Source: CAWFZT01 sp963820415 (GTDB lineage: Bacteria > Chloroflexota > Anaerolineae > Anaerolineales > Anaerolineaceae). From it: 64,000 bases of DNA. Of this stretch, positions 19,385-29,230 are shown in pieces. Within the stretch, counting starts at the first letter, position 1. The number at the start of each line of letters is the position of its first letter. The notes under the pieces are model-generated. The model did not search any database, was not told where the DNA came from, and saw nothing but the letters and a program-made list of their open reading frames with translations. Position numbers and translations under genes: made by a program. The stretch is taken from NCBI GenBank assembly GCA_963820415.1, contig CAWFZT010000008.1, positions 1 to 64,000 on the forward strand. The letters run 5' to 3'.

Positions 19385-20310
19385 ATGGAAAATAATCCTT
19401 CTTTTCCAGGCGTTACTCAAATCATCCAGAATGCCAGAGACCAAGATCTGATGATCCCTGCCTTTAATATCCCATACATGCCGATGATGGAACCGGTGAT
19501 ACAGGCAGTGGTTGATCAAGATTTTTCGCGCTGATTGAAACAGCGCGACTGGAGTGGATCAAGTTTGAAAGCCGTGGACCGGCCCAGGTAGCTAAAGAGT
19601 TTTTTCGCTGGCACCGGCCTGAGCACGTGCGGCTGCATCTCGACCATGTGCCAGTGATTGACGAAGATAACCTGCGGGTTGATTTCATGCCTATCTTTCA
19701 GGAGGCCATCTCCCTGGGCTATGAATCGGTCATGATCGATGGTTCACGTCTTCCCTTCGAGGAAAATATTGAGGCAGTTCGCCAGGTAGTCGATCTTTCC
19801 CATGCAGCCCATGTAGCCGTAGAAGCCGAATTGGGCGCTGTACTTGGACATGAGGCCGGTCCACTGCCCTCGTACGAAGAATTATTCTCCTCTGGCAAAG
19901 GGTTCACGGATGTGAGTGAGGCGCGCCAGTTTGTCCGTGAGACTCAATGCGATTGGCTGTCTGTCGCAATCGGGAATATTCACGGAGCGATTGCTGCGGG
20001 ACTGAAAGATCAAAAGAAAGTCGAAGCGCGTTTGGCGCTGACCCGCCTGGCACAATTATACGAAGCAACGGGTATCCCATTGGTTCTGCATGGTGGTTCA
20101 GGGATTAAACAGGAGGATGTTCGCCAGGCAATGAGCCGTGGGATTGCGAAAATCAATGTGGGGACCGAAATACGCCAGCCTTACGAAACAACACTGAAAA
20201 CTTGCAGTAGCGTCTCGAAGGCCCAGGACGCAGTCTATGAGCGCACTTGTTGGGTGCTGCAGAAATTCTTGGGGATCGCTGGCATTCAAAGAAAGGTGAT
20301 GGCAGCATGA
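19385..20310 (+). pseudogene. Class II fructose-bisphosphate aldolase-family protein, frameshifted
   Basis: A zinc-dependent ketose-bisphosphate aldolase of about 308 residues. Motifs: HLDHVPVIDE (zinc His and neighbouring Asp), EAELGAVLG, GNIHGA and LHGGSGI (further zinc ligands and phosphate loop), and INVGTEIR. Start ATG 19385 is followed by the normal N-terminus (IPAFNIPYMPMMEPVIQA). The frame breaks after VVDQD in a run of five T (near 19530); one more T restores DQDFFALIETARLEW. The stop overlaps the kinase start as ATGA, so the two are coupled. In this setting it probably splits a phosphorylated sugar made by the FGGY kinase, such as tagatose- or fuculose-type phosphates, not glycolytic FBP. 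Confidence 0.85.
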
Positions 20311-21830
20311 GCCTGCTGGGGATTGATGTCGGAACTAGCGGTTGTAAATGCGGGCTGTTTTCGGAAAGCGGTAGTCTGCTCAACCTGGCTTACGAGGAAT
20401 ATGATTACCAACGTCCTCAGCCTGGTTTGGCAGAACTGGATACCCCGCAAGTATGGAAGCAGATTAAACGGACAATCTGTAAAGCAGCCGGTGATCCTGC
20501 CGCAGACAAGAACCCAATTAAAGCAGTTTGCGTTTCTTCTTTGGGGGAAGCAATCGTCCCGGTAACCGCTGAGCGAGAAATTCTCGGCCCGTCTTTGCTC
20601 AATTTTGATGGCCGCGGTGATGAATACCTTGCCTCCTTACTCTCTACCATGCCCAAGGAGCACTTATACGGTATCAACGGCAACACCCTGGGCAGCCCAT
20701 ATTCCCTAACCAAGCTCAAGTGGATCAAACAGCACTGGCCGGAAGTATACGAACGGGCGAATAAGTTTTTACATTGGAGTGGTTTTGTCTCGTTCATGCT
20801 GGGCGCGGATGCATTTGTTGATTACAGCCTGGCAAACCGTACCCTTCTATTCGACCTCACCCGAGAGGGTTGGTCGGACGAACTTTTAAAATGGGCAGAT
20901 CTCGACCGTGAAAAACTGCCCAGCACGGTTCCATCCGGAAAGATAATCGGCTCTGTGACACGTTCAATCGCAGCAGAGCTGGACATTCCAGCCGGAATTC
21001 CGATTGTCAGCGGCGGTCACGATCAATGTTGCAATTCGGTCGGGTGTGGGGTGATTGAGGCAGGTCGCGCCATGTACGGGATGGGAACTTATATCTGCGT
21101 GGTGCCTGTGTTTGGTTCCAGACCAGAGCCAGCCGCAATGATCGAACGCGGTTTGAATACCGAGCATCACGTTGTACCGGGCCGGTATGTCAGTTTCATA
21201 TACAATCAGGGTGGGTCACTGGTAAAGTGGTTCCGGGATACCTTTGCACAGGCCGAACGCCAAAAGGCAATCGAGAGCGGGCGTGACGTTTACGGAGAGC
21301 TGTTCGCTGAAATCCCCGAAGATCCGGCCAAGGTTGTAATACTGCCGCATTTCACTATCACCGGCCCGCCCCATTTCATCCAGGATTCCAGCGGTGTGAT
21401 CGCAGGGTTAAAATTGGAAACCAGCCGGGGCGAGATATTAAAGGGATTGTCGAAGCGACCACTTTCTACATCCGCGAGTGTCTGGAAAGATTGCCCGAAA
21501 TGGGGATCGAGATCCAGGAATACTGCGCCGTCGGTGGCGGGAGTAAATCTGATGCCTGGGTTCAGATCTGTGCCGATATCCTTGGCCGGTCGTTTGTGCG
21601 CCCACAGGTGAACGAAGCTGGAATATTGGGCGCGGCGATCCTGGCAGCTACGGGCTGCGGCGTATACAATTCCATCGCAGCAGGCGTCGAGGCGATGGTC
21701 AGCCTGAAGCGCTCCTTCGAACCAGATCCTGACGAAACATCGTCTCTATAACCAACGATTTGAGAAATACCGGGGCCTGGCCCCGCTGATGGCGGAATAT
21801 TTGCGAGACCTGGGAGTTGACCGCTTATAG
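20307..21830 (+). pseudogene. FGGY-family carbohydrate kinase, two frameshifts
   Basis: A sugar kinase of about 507 residues. The N-terminal phosphate-1 motif is LLGIDVGTSGCKCGLF; the middle has SGGHDQCCNSVGCG (adenosine/FGGY region); the C-terminal signature EYCAVGGGSKSDAWVQICAD is in another frame. The first shift is at GGG 21443-21445 (one more G gives KGIVEATTFYIREC), the second near 21733 (DPD then KHRLYNQRFEKYRGLAP). The frame ends at TAG 21828-21830. ATGA overlap with the aldolase gene shows an operon. The true substrate is unknown; xylulose, fuculose and gluconate are all handled by this family. Confidence 0.85.
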
Positions 21831-21874
21831 GATGGGCGTTTAAAACGTTTCTCCGTTCTTACACCGGAGGGATT

Positions 21875-22010
21875 ATGTCCTTGATTCAATTCCATATCGA
21901 CCAGCCAGGCCAGCCATTTACCCCGTACTGGAAAAAGTGTATCGCGGCAGGGCGCGCCGCTGAGGGCCTGCGCCAGGACTGGCGCCGCCACCTGCTTGAT
22001 GAACAGTTCC
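21875..22010 (+). pseudogene. GH39-like N-terminal remnant
   Basis: After a good ribosome site (GGAGGG), ATG 21875 opens a frame whose first 45 residues (PFTPYWKKCIAAGRAAEGLRQDWRRHL) resemble the N-terminal strand and helix of GH39 xylosidase/iduronidase-type enzymes. After about 22010 the similarity stops and the convergent SUMF-like gene begins on the other strand at 22035. The rest of the enzyme (some 450 residues) is missing, so a deletion or rearrangement endpoint lies near 22010-22035. Family assignment rests on a short segment. Confidence 0.45.
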
Positions 22011-22034
22011 GCCTATACTCGCTCGCTAGAAAAA

Positions 22035-22880
22035 TCAACTGCTGCAGGCTGCAACACGGAATCCACCAACATCAGCCGAGTGGCTCGGATCACACCGTCC
22101 ACGAAAAGCGCACCTCACTCGACTAGATTTCTGATCCCATGCACCACCGCGCAGCGCACGCATTACTACATTCGGCTCATCTAAATTTTCTCGCCCATCA
22201 TTGGGATCGTATGGATAGCCGTAATCGGGTAGATTTTCGTGTGCGCCCCACAGGCTGCTTACCCACTCCCAAATGTTGCCAGCCATATCCAGGACGCCAT
22301 ATGGACTCTTCCCCTCAACATAGCTCCCCACTGGGGTTGTTCCATCCACTCTACTGTCGAAATTACATAGGGTGTTGTTTGGCGGGTTGTTACCCCATGG
22401 CCATATTCGCCCATCCGTACCACGAGCCGCCTTCTCCCACTCTGCCTCAGTCGGCAATCGCACACCTGCCCATCTACAGAAAGCCTGCGCGTCGTACCAG
22501 GATAATTGGATGACCGGATGATTTTGCCGATTGACAACACTGTCGTTAGGGCTTCGGGGATGCTGCCAATTTGTCCCTTCTACCCAATCGAATGCAGTAC
22601 CATTCCAGACATAAGCGAAACCCTCTTGTTCTGCTCTTGTTCGATAGCCCGTTGCAGATACAAAATCGGTAAACTGCGCTACAGTTACTGGGACACGCGC
22701 GATGCGATACTCAACCAGGTGCAACTTATGTTGGGGCCTCCCATCTTGAAGCGCCTCCGGGTCCTTTTTCATTTCGCTTCCCATGATAAAATCTTCACTC
22801 GGGATCGTTACCCAGTCAAAACTGATCGGCGCGTCGCCTGGTTTGGGGACATTTTCAGGAGCTGACTGGATGGTATTCAT
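22035..22880 (-). CDS. Formylglycine-generating-enzyme/SUMF1-domain protein
   Basis: A 281-residue single-domain protein of the FGE-sulfatase fold: FIMGSE near the start, HPVIQLSWYDAQAFCRWAGVRLPTEAEWE, GNIWEWV and RALRGGAWD...VGGFRVA. The region that carries the copper-binding cysteine pair in true formylglycine-generating enzymes here reads RGGAWDQKSSRVRC, so the pair seems absent and sulfatase activation is unlikely. No sulfatase gene is in the window. Start follows AAGGAGATTCTCC. It is the last of three minus-strand genes (cupin, nucleoside hydrolase, this), 36 bp after the hydrolase. Related folds act as iron-dependent sulfur-transfer enzymes or as non-catalytic modules. Confidence 0.85.
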   Translation of the reverse strand: MNTIQSAPENVPKPGDAPISFDWVTIPSEDFIMGSEMKKDPEALQDGRPQHKLHLVEYRIARVPVTVAQFTDFVSATGYRTRAEQEGFAYVWNGTAFDWVEGTNWQHPRSPNDSVVNRQNHPVIQLSWYDAQAFCRWAGVRLPTEAEWEKAARGTDGRIWPWGNNPPNNTLCNFDSRVDGTTPVGSYVEGKSPYGVLDMAGNIWEWVSSLWGAHENLPDYGYPYDPNDGRENLDEPNVVMRALRGGAWDQKSSRVRCAFRGRCDPSHSADVGGFRVAACSS

Positions 22881-22916
22881 GGAGAATCTCCTTGTGAAAG
22901 ACGTTCAATCCTTCTT

Positions 22917-23963
22917 TCAAGGCATTACATACTCATGGTTGGTGGTCTGTATAAAACGCTGGTAGAAGGTTGTGGAGTCTACATCGGTACAAATCTCAGT
23001 CAACTGACCACCTTCAGACTCGACAATCTGACCGCTGAAGTATAAATCAAATGCTCGCCTGGGCTGGCCATCCCAACGGGTCGGTGAAAAGAATTGTGGA
23101 TCTCCGACAATTCCGTCTTCACTATATTGCACGACGACATCCAGTTTGCGATGTTGAAATTTTAATATATCACGGTCGACGACTGCGGCTGCAGCCAGGG
23201 GATCCCAAAAATAGTAGATGCCAGCCTTGATGAAGTCCATTTCGTGTTCGAAAACTGCCCCAAGGAACTTGGCTTCTTGGCTCCTGGCCTTTTCTCTAAA
23301 CAACGCGGCAAAGTCTTGCGTCAGCGGCAGTTTATCGGTCGCATCGAGAGGCGCCAGGGTGATCGGCACGCCAGATCGGAAAACCTTTTGGGCAGCTAAT
23401 GGATCGACGTACGTATTCCAGTCCGTCACCTCGTTTTTCAAATGATCGGTAAATCCCGGTACCACGACATCTCCCTTCACTCGCAAAGCGCCAGCCATGA
23501 CCACCAGTCGTTCAATCTTGGAATGAATTGACGGCTCTCTCTCCAACAACTTTGCCATATTGGTCAGTGGGGCAATGCATAGAATCGTCACCGGTCGGAT
23601 CGCTTGGGTGAGCAGTGAGACGAGCAGTTCGACCGCATGTTGATCGGACGGTTGCTCTGAGCAGTCGGGAAGCGGAGCATCATAGAGCGCGTCTGCAGCC
23701 ATGCGCCATGGTTCAGGAAATGCATGGAATCCATCTGTTGGTTGTTCATCGCCGCGGACAACGGGAATCCCAGCAGCCCCTTTTCCAGCCAGATTCAATA
23801 ATCGTAGGGCGTTTTTAACCCCTTGCAGTCGGTGGCACACGCCGGTTCCTGCCACAGAAATCCCAATGATCTCAATATCCGGACGGTTCAACAAGTATAG
23901 GATCGCCATGACATCATCGGTGGACATGTCGGTGTCAATGATCAACTGTGGTTTGCTGTTCAT
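22917..23963 (-). CDS. Inosine-uridine-type nucleoside hydrolase
   Basis: A 348-residue calcium-dependent N-ribohydrolase. The N-terminal DTDMSTDDVMAI matches the DTDxxxDD calcium site, ILCIAPLTNMAKLL the central ligand region, and YYFWDPLAAAAVVD the late Asp ligand. It should split the N-glycosidic bond of a nucleoside or related ribosyl compound in the cytoplasm. Start follows GAAGGAGAGAC. It sits between cupin and SUMF-like genes with gaps of 36-50 bp, so they share a transcript. Specificity (purine, pyrimidine or broad) cannot be told; sugar-cluster members of this family often act on unusual ribosides. Confidence 0.88.
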   Translation of the reverse strand: MNSKPQLIIDTDMSTDDVMAILYLLNRPDIEIIGISVAGTGVCHRLQGVKNALRLLNLAGKGAAGIPVVRGDEQPTDGFHAFPEPWRMAADALYDAPLPDCSEQPSDQHAVELLVSLLTQAIRPVTILCIAPLTNMAKLLEREPSIHSKIERLVVMAGALRVKGDVVVPGFTDHLKNEVTDWNTYVDPLAAQKVFRSGVPITLAPLDATDKLPLTQDFAALFREKARSQEAKFLGAVFEHEMDFIKAGIYYFWDPLAAAAVVDRDILKFQHRKLDVVVQYSEDGIVGDPQFFSPTRWDGQPRRAFDLYFSGQIVESEGGQLTEICTDVDSTTFYQRFIQTTNHEYVMP

Positions 23964-24013
23964 TATGGTCTCTCCTTCAAGGAATCATTCTTATGACTAA
24001 TAATTAGTTCCCC

Positions 24014-24409
24014 TTAGGGCAATGTTGGTTTCCACTTACCCTCGACGACTATATCCTCGTCATAACCAGGCCAGGGGGGTATCGTTACGATTATTCCCAC
24101 CAACGGCACATAACCGAACGAACGGAATTGAAAATGGGTGCCAACCGGTATTGTCAGGCACACGCCGGCCTCAACTGCCACGACTTCCTCGTAGCCATCC
24201 TTCATCCGCCACATCTGGCCTTGCCCCGATAGAAAGAACCAGATCTCCTCAGTTGTTTTGTGTGTTATCGTCGTCGACGTTTGGCCAGGAGGAAACTCTA
24301 AGTGGCACATACCGCCACCCTGCAAACCCAGCAGGATCCGTATGCCGGAACCATCTTTTGCCACAGCGTCTCGTTCGACGGGTAACCGTTTTGTTTCGAA
24401 GTTTGACAT
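24014..24409 (-). CDS. Single-domain cupin
   Basis: A 131-residue beta-barrel protein with cupin motif 1 around THKTTEEIWFFLSGQGQMW and motif 2 around VCLTIPVGTHFQFRS. Motif 1 keeps one or two possible metal ligands (His, Glu) and motif 2 one His, so metal binding is plausible. Such proteins act as sugar isomerases/epimerases, dioxygenases or sensors; the sequence does not decide. Start follows AAGGAGAGCAT. It is first in a three-gene minus-strand operon; a large palindrome lies about 95 bp upstream. Confidence 0.8.
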   Translation of the reverse strand: MSNFETKRLPVERDAVAKDGSGIRILLGLQGGGMCHLEFPPGQTSTTITHKTTEEIWFFLSGQGQMWRMKDGYEEVVAVEAGVCLTIPVGTHFQFRSFGYVPLVGIIVTIPPWPGYDEDIVVEGKWKPTLP

Positions 24410-24502
24410 ATGCTCTCCTTAATTTTCACCTAGTTACTCCCATGATGGAATGATTCCTCATTGCTGTAATAGCTCAAGTGCTTCGCCAACTTCCCACATT
24501 CC

Positions 24503-24534
24503 TTGAAAACCTATCAAATTGAATAGGTTTTCAA
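24503..24534. promoter_or_regulatory. 32-bp perfect palindrome upstream of the cupin operon
   Basis: TTGAAAACCTAT (24503-24514) pairs exactly with ATAGGTTTTCAA (24523-24534) around an 8-bp centre. It is AT-rich at the ends, has no T-run, and lies upstream of the cupin start, so an operator for a dimeric repressor is more likely than a terminator. Confidence 0.55.
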
Positions 24535-24600
24535 TTTAAAACCTTCCAATATTGATATATTGTATTGGAATTGTTGGGATGATATTCTTGGTCTATCTTT

Positions 24601-24644
24601 AGGTGATAATCTCGGGCTTTTGGCATGCCCTTAGTTTATCACCT
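24601..24644. terminator. Hairpin downstream of the GH43 gene
   Basis: AGGTGATAA (24601-24609) pairs with TTATCACCT (24636-24644), with an inner GGGC/GCCC stem. It lies just past the 3' end of the minus-strand GH43 gene. No T-run follows on either strand, so it may be a 3' stabilising structure and not a true intrinsic terminator. Confidence 0.45.
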
Positions 24645-24670
24645 TTGTTAAAGTACATTCGAATAATTAA

Positions 24671-25488
24671 TTAGTGGCTATTTTTATAGGCAAAATCGAC
24701 CGGAAAGCTCGCTGCCAGGATAAAGCCGGTATATTGATTTACATTCTTTTGCTGCGGCAATCGACCCGTGGTTATTCCAGGTCTGCGGGTCGCAGCCGGT
24801 ATTATCAATGAGAGGATGCCGCCTTTTTCGAACGGCCCCAGCGCTGAACGGCTGGTGGCATACGCCAGGCAGGTGGCGCGTCCCCGGCTGATATCGGTAT
24901 AGACCAGATAGTAGAGACCGCCGTGCTTGCGGATCGAAGCGCCTTCGTGAAAACCATGGGCTGCCTCGGTCAGCAAATCGCTGTGCAGGCTGCCCGGCTC
25001 GATCCCTTTCAGGTCAGGCCGCAGGCGGGCGCCGCGCAGGTGGAACTGGCCCCAGTAATAATAGACCTGCCCATCCTCGTCGACCAGGGCGGCCGGATCG
25101 ATGGCATCCCCATGCGCGCCGGCGACGGGCGCGGCATGGGTAAACGGTCCCGCAGGGTGTAAGCTTTCGGCGACCCCTTCACTGTTATCAGCAAGGCAAA
25201 AAAAGAGATAATATCGCCCATCCCGGTAGACACAATCGGGCGCATACAGCGGTCTATCCGCCCAGGGTACCTGCGAATTAGGACCGGTCGAGCGGAAGCT
25301 CTGCCGTGATGTTCCCAATGAACCAGGTCCGCCGATGAAAATACGTAATATTCGTAGCTGCAGTAAGTTGTGCCGCCGCTGAGATCATAGGATCCATACA
25401 GATACATGCGCCCATCCTGCCATTGGCGGGCTTCCACGTCTGGAACAAAGTGCTGGAGAGGAAGAATTGGATTCATAGCTCTGGACAT
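24671..25488 (-). pseudogene. GH43-like glycosidase, frameshifted and 3'-truncated
   Basis: Five-bladed beta-propeller glycosidase fragments. The first frame has HFVPDVEARQ with the catalytic-base Asp region and YVFSSADLVHWE; the second has WADRPLYAPDCVYRDGRYYLFF with a further acidic residue and GFHEGASIRKHGGLYYLVY with the catalytic-acid Glu. Frames change near 25300, and again near 24805, after which IDNTGCDPQTWNNHGSI continues the family motif and then degenerates. The end of the catalytic domain and the usual C-terminal beta-sandwich are missing. Members usually act on arabinosides or xylosides. ATG 25476 or 25488 are both possible starts; neither has a clear ribosome site. Confidence 0.75.
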
Positions 25489-25571
25489 TCATGAGAAAAT
25501 ATTATTTCTGCGCAATTATACCGGAATCGCCTTTCGGTCGGAAAGATATTTGAAAATATGGAGTGTTTCCC

Positions 25572-25637
25572 ATGACCCTCACCTAACCTCTCCCCAGGGG
25601 AGAGGGATTAAGCTTTCCACTTTTGGGGGAGGGTCAT
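25572..25637. repeat. Nested palindromic (REP-like) unit
   Basis: ATGACCCTC (25572-25580) pairs with GAGGGTCAT (25629-25637), and inside it CCTCTCCCC pairs with GGGGAGAGG around a single base (25587-25605). The CCCTCACC/CTCTCCCC composition is that of intergenic REP-type repeats found scattered in many bacterial genomes. Only one copy is in this window. Confidence 0.5.
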
Positions 25638-25668
25638 TGTTTCTTGTTAAAAGGTTACAAAAATCCCC

Positions 25669-25728
25669 TTGAATTCTGTTGACTTCCATGTTATAATATC
25701 ATCTGGTCAGACCAGATGACCAGATGAT
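25669..25728 (+). promoter_or_regulatory. Promoter with overlapping GntR-type double palindrome
   Basis: TTGAAT (25669-25674), a 17-bp spacer and TATAAT (25692-25697) form a near-consensus promoter. Directly after it, CATCTGGTC-A-GACCAGATG is a perfect palindrome (25700-25718) and ATCATCTGGTC (25698-25708) also pairs exactly with GACCAGATGAT (25718-25728), so two overlapping operators cover the start point. The TGGTC/GACCA core fits FadR-subfamily GntR repressors, one of which is encoded at 33109. The pairing of this site with that protein is inferred. Confidence 0.7.
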
Positions 25729-25747
25729 CTCCACACCAAAGGACAGC

Positions 25748-28578
25748 ATGAATATTTCAGGCACCAGCTTCTTCTTCCGCAATGAAGAGAACCTTCTCCG
25801 GGCTGTTTCCATCCATTTACCCGACCCCTATTCCGGGCAGGCCAGGGTCGAAATTACCGCAGGCTCCGAACACCGTTTAATCGACCAGGTTCTTGCTGAA
25901 GGCCAGGCGCTCGTCCCGGCCGTCACGACCTTCGACCGCCCTCTGGATATGGAAGTAACCGTCACCTGCTCACAAGGGATTTGGTCCTCCCAGGCAACCC
26001 TGCCCCCCACCCGGCCCTGGACAATCTACATCGCCCAGGACAAGCACCTGGATTTTGGCTGGATCCATCCGGTCGAAGGCGTGGTAGAGCGCATCAACCG
26101 CCTGACCGATTTCGCCTTGCAAGAGGCACGTTCCTCCAGTTTCCATTGGAATTTCGATACCTCGATCTGGTTTGAGGAATATTTGAAAGCGCGCCCGTCT
26201 GGCGCAGCAAATGAATTGGTCGAGACGCTGCGTTCCGGCCAGTTCGAGATGGCAGCCTGTAACCTGGTACCTTTTCCTGGGTACATGAGCATGGAAGAAA
26301 TTCTGCAAAGCCTGCTGCCCGCCCAGCGAATTTCTGACGCTTACGGAATACCGGTGCGCACAGCCAGCCTGCAGGAGGTGCCGTCCCTGCCCTGGGGGAT
26401 GATCTCCATCCTGGCTGGCGCGGGCATCCCCTATCTGGTAAAAGGCGCATATCATTTGCGCAATCCGCACCTGAAGGAACGCCAGGCTTTTCCGCTGGGC
26501 TGGTGGGAAGGCCCGGATGGGCAGCGCGTGCTGGTGAAATGGGATGGTTATGAAGATACCAACACATGGGGAGGGTATGCCGAAGCTTACAAGCTGTGGC
26601 GCGCCAAATCGACCCAGGAGCGCCTCCAGTTCATTGAAGACACGCTCAAACACTACGACGACCGCGCCGCCGAGTACCCGATCAGCGCCATCCTGCTGGC
26701 CGGCACTGGCTTCGACGAATACCCACTTAACCGCCAGGTGGCCGATTTCATCGCCTGGTTCAACGCGCAAGGCTGGGAATATCCCAAACTGGTCGATGCC
26801 ACCTGGTCGATGTTCTGGCAGGCGGTCGAATCCCAGCTCGAGGGACGTTTGGACAGCCTGCCGGTCACCCGCGGCGACCTGGGCTCGTCCTGGGAAGAAT
26901 GGCCCGCCCAACTGGCCCATTTGAGTGTACGCAGCCGCCAGGTGCGTGAGACCACCCTGGCAGCCCAGGCAGCCGCCGCCTGCGCTTTGCGATTTCGACC
27001 CAACTACCCATTCATCCCGCAAAAACGCCCTGGATGCCGCCTGGCGCGGGTTGATAACCCACGCCGATCACAATATTGGCGGGATTACCCCAGCCATGGC
27101 AGACGATATGCGCGACCGCAAGGCCACCTACGTCTACAGCGCCGGACGCGAAAGCGCGGCGGCCCTGGAAAGCGGCCTGGCGGTCCTGGCCAGCCGTATC
27201 TGTCCCCCGGAGGAGGCCCTGCCAGGCCTGTTGGTTTTCAACTCGCTCGGTTGGGAAGCCTCCCCGGTCGTGCGCGTCATGGTCCCCGAGGCCGGTGAAT
27301 ACCGTGTGGAGGAATTTGGCGCCGGCAAAACTATCCCCAACGAATTGGAAACCAGCGGAGCCTGGCCCGAGCATTACCTGTCTTTCGTGGCGGCCGGTTT
27401 GCCGGCCTTCGGATACCGCTGTTACAGCCTGAAGAGGGTTTCCTCTGAACGGGTTGTCACTGAAACGCCTTCGCCAGCCGAAGCAGATTGGACCATTCAA
27501 AACCAGGCATTCTGCCTTAAGGTTGACTCAATCACATGGGGCGCTGCGCTCTTTTTACGACTTGAAAGAGCAGGGCGAGCTGGTCAATTCTGCCAGCCGT
27601 TACGGCATCAACCAGTTCCTGCACCATTCGGACGGGATCCTCTCCACCACGACGCTCCAAAAGGTTACTAAAACTATCAGCCCGTTTGCCAGCCGGTTGG
27701 TAGTTGAAATGCGCTTCCCACAGGGCAGCCTGCGCAGCACCTATATTCTTTACCCCGACTTACCTTACCTGGATATCTCCAACGAGATCGAACGCCCAGC
27801 CAGCCACGAACCGCAGTGTTCCTGGTTTGCCTTTCCCTTCGCGGTGGAATCGGGCAGTGACTTACCTGGAGGGGCTTATTTCTACGACAGCCCTGGGTCT
27901 ATCTTACATGCCGGCGCAATCGAGGATGGCGGCGACCAGATCCCGGGCGCTGGCATGACCTGCTTCTGCGTGCAAACCTTTCTGGCCGTTCAGGGCGCGC
28001 AGGCGCACGCCGTGCTGGCAAGTCCCGACGCCCACTTGTTCCAGTTTGGCGAACACATCCTGCAGAAACCCCTGGCCGATTCGCGCCCGCGCAGCTCGCT
28101 GGCTCTTTCGAATGTGATGAATAATTTCACTCGCAACGATCACGCCACCAACCAGGGTGGGCAGACCCGCTTTACCTTTCGCTATCGCCTGGGCTGCGCA
28201 AGCGGTCTGATTGCCCCAGATGCCGCGCTGCGTTTTGCAGGTTCATTCGCCCGCCCGGCTGGCGCAGCCTGGCTTTCCAACGCCAACCGCCCTTCAAGCG
28301 TCGCTCCCACTCCGCAGTCTTTCGTCTCCGTCTTACCTGCCAACGTGATCGCCACCACTTTCAAAGCCGCTGATAATGGACAGGGATGGGTGCTGCGCTT
28401 ATGGGAGGTGAACGGGAAAGACACCCAGGTCACAGTCGATTTGCAAGCTCTATCGGTGAAACACGCTTACCGCTGCGATCTACTCGAACGGGTCAAAGAC
28501 TCGCTTGACCTCCACCATGGTGGCATGGTGCGGCTCGACATCCCGGCCCGCGGACTGGCCGCGATCCGCTTTGCATGA
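25748..28578 (+). pseudogene. GH38-like alpha-mannosidase-family protein, two frameshifts
   Basis: A protein of about 940 residues in three frames. The first (to about 26990) carries the catalytic barrel: AQDKHLDFGWIHPVEG near residue 97 for the metal-binding His/Asp motif, and WNFDTSIWFEEYL and QEVPSLPWGM further on. The second (about 26990-27530) has the helical middle, KNALDAAWRGLITHADHN with the late zinc His; the third (27530-28578) the C-terminal beta domains (GALRSFYDLKEQGELV onwards). Removing one-base shifts near 26995 and 27528 joins them. Start ATG 25748 follows AAAGGAC. It is the first gene behind the GntR-type operator, so it may open the pathway by releasing a hexose unit. Confidence 0.78.
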
Positions 28579-28613
28579 TAGAAAACTTAGCAAACTGAAA
28601 GGAGAACATTCAT

Positions 28614-29222
28614 ATGACTGCACCTGAAATTGAACAAAGCGTCAGCTCGGTTGACAAGCTTAAAAGCCAGGAAGTCGCCCGCGAGTATAACGACTTCTGC
28701 AAATTCCGCGCCATCGTCTACGCCAAACTGATGCGGAAAATGATCGATGCTTTTGGCGAAGAGGTGCTGGATATCGGCGAGGAAGTGCGGCGTGACAACG
28801 GGCGCTATTCCGGTGAACGCGGCGTGGATGTGATTGCCAACGAACGCAAGTACAACGAAGACCCGAAGATTCTGATCCGTGAAATGGACGAAATGTGGCA
28901 GTCGTTTTCAGCCGCCTGGGCCCGCACCTGCCCGTGCGACTTCAACGCTGAACCTGAAGGGCGCTATCACGAGCTGTTCAGCCTGTGGTGTATCTATGCG
29001 GACGCTTTCCGTTCAGCGCACGAAGAGAAGATCGGCATCAGTTGGTGCTGTTGGGACATGGGCAACACGCCTACTCAGCATCCTCTCTATTGCCAGTACA
29101 TGCCCAAGCACCAGCTTAAAGGCGACAATTTATGCTACCAGGTGCGGCGTCTGGCGGATACGCCCGAAGAACAGGCGCGCCTGAATTCAATCGAATATAC
29201 CGGCTGGCGAAGCTGGAAGTGA
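28614..29222 (+). CDS. ATC-hydrolase-family protein
   Basis: A 202-residue soluble protein that I assign to the L-2-amino-thiazoline-4-carboxylic acid hydrolase family (ring-opening hydrolases of cyclic amidine-like rings). Supporting features are the cysteine-rich central part RTCPCDFNAEPEGRYHELF, GISWCCWDMGNTPTQHP and the C-terminal LKGDNLCYQVRRL. Start follows GAAAGGAGAAC. The N-terminal helix region resembles that of the next protein, so the two may work together. In this operon it probably attacks a C-N or C-S bond of the imported compound; the real substrate is unknown. Confidence 0.6.
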   Translation: MTAPEIEQSVSSVDKLKSQEVAREYNDFCKFRAIVYAKLMRKMIDAFGEEVLDIGEEVRRDNGRYSGERGVDVIANERKYNEDPKILIREMDEMWQSFSAAWARTCPCDFNAEPEGRYHELFSLWCIYADAFRSAHEEKIGISWCCWDMGNTPTQHPLYCQYMPKHQLKGDNLCYQVRRLADTPEEQARLNSIEYTGWRSWK

Positions 29223-29230
29223 GGTATAGA

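Noticed and set aside
22035..22880. Sulfatase-activating enzyme
   Set aside because: The cysteine pair needed for copper-dependent formylglycine formation is not seen and no sulfatase gene is in the window.
25970..27022. Long minus-strand frame (about 350 codons) opposite the mannosidase gene
   Set aside because: Composition is that of a GC-rich shadow frame, with no ribosome site or domain, while the plus strand has clear GH38 motifs.
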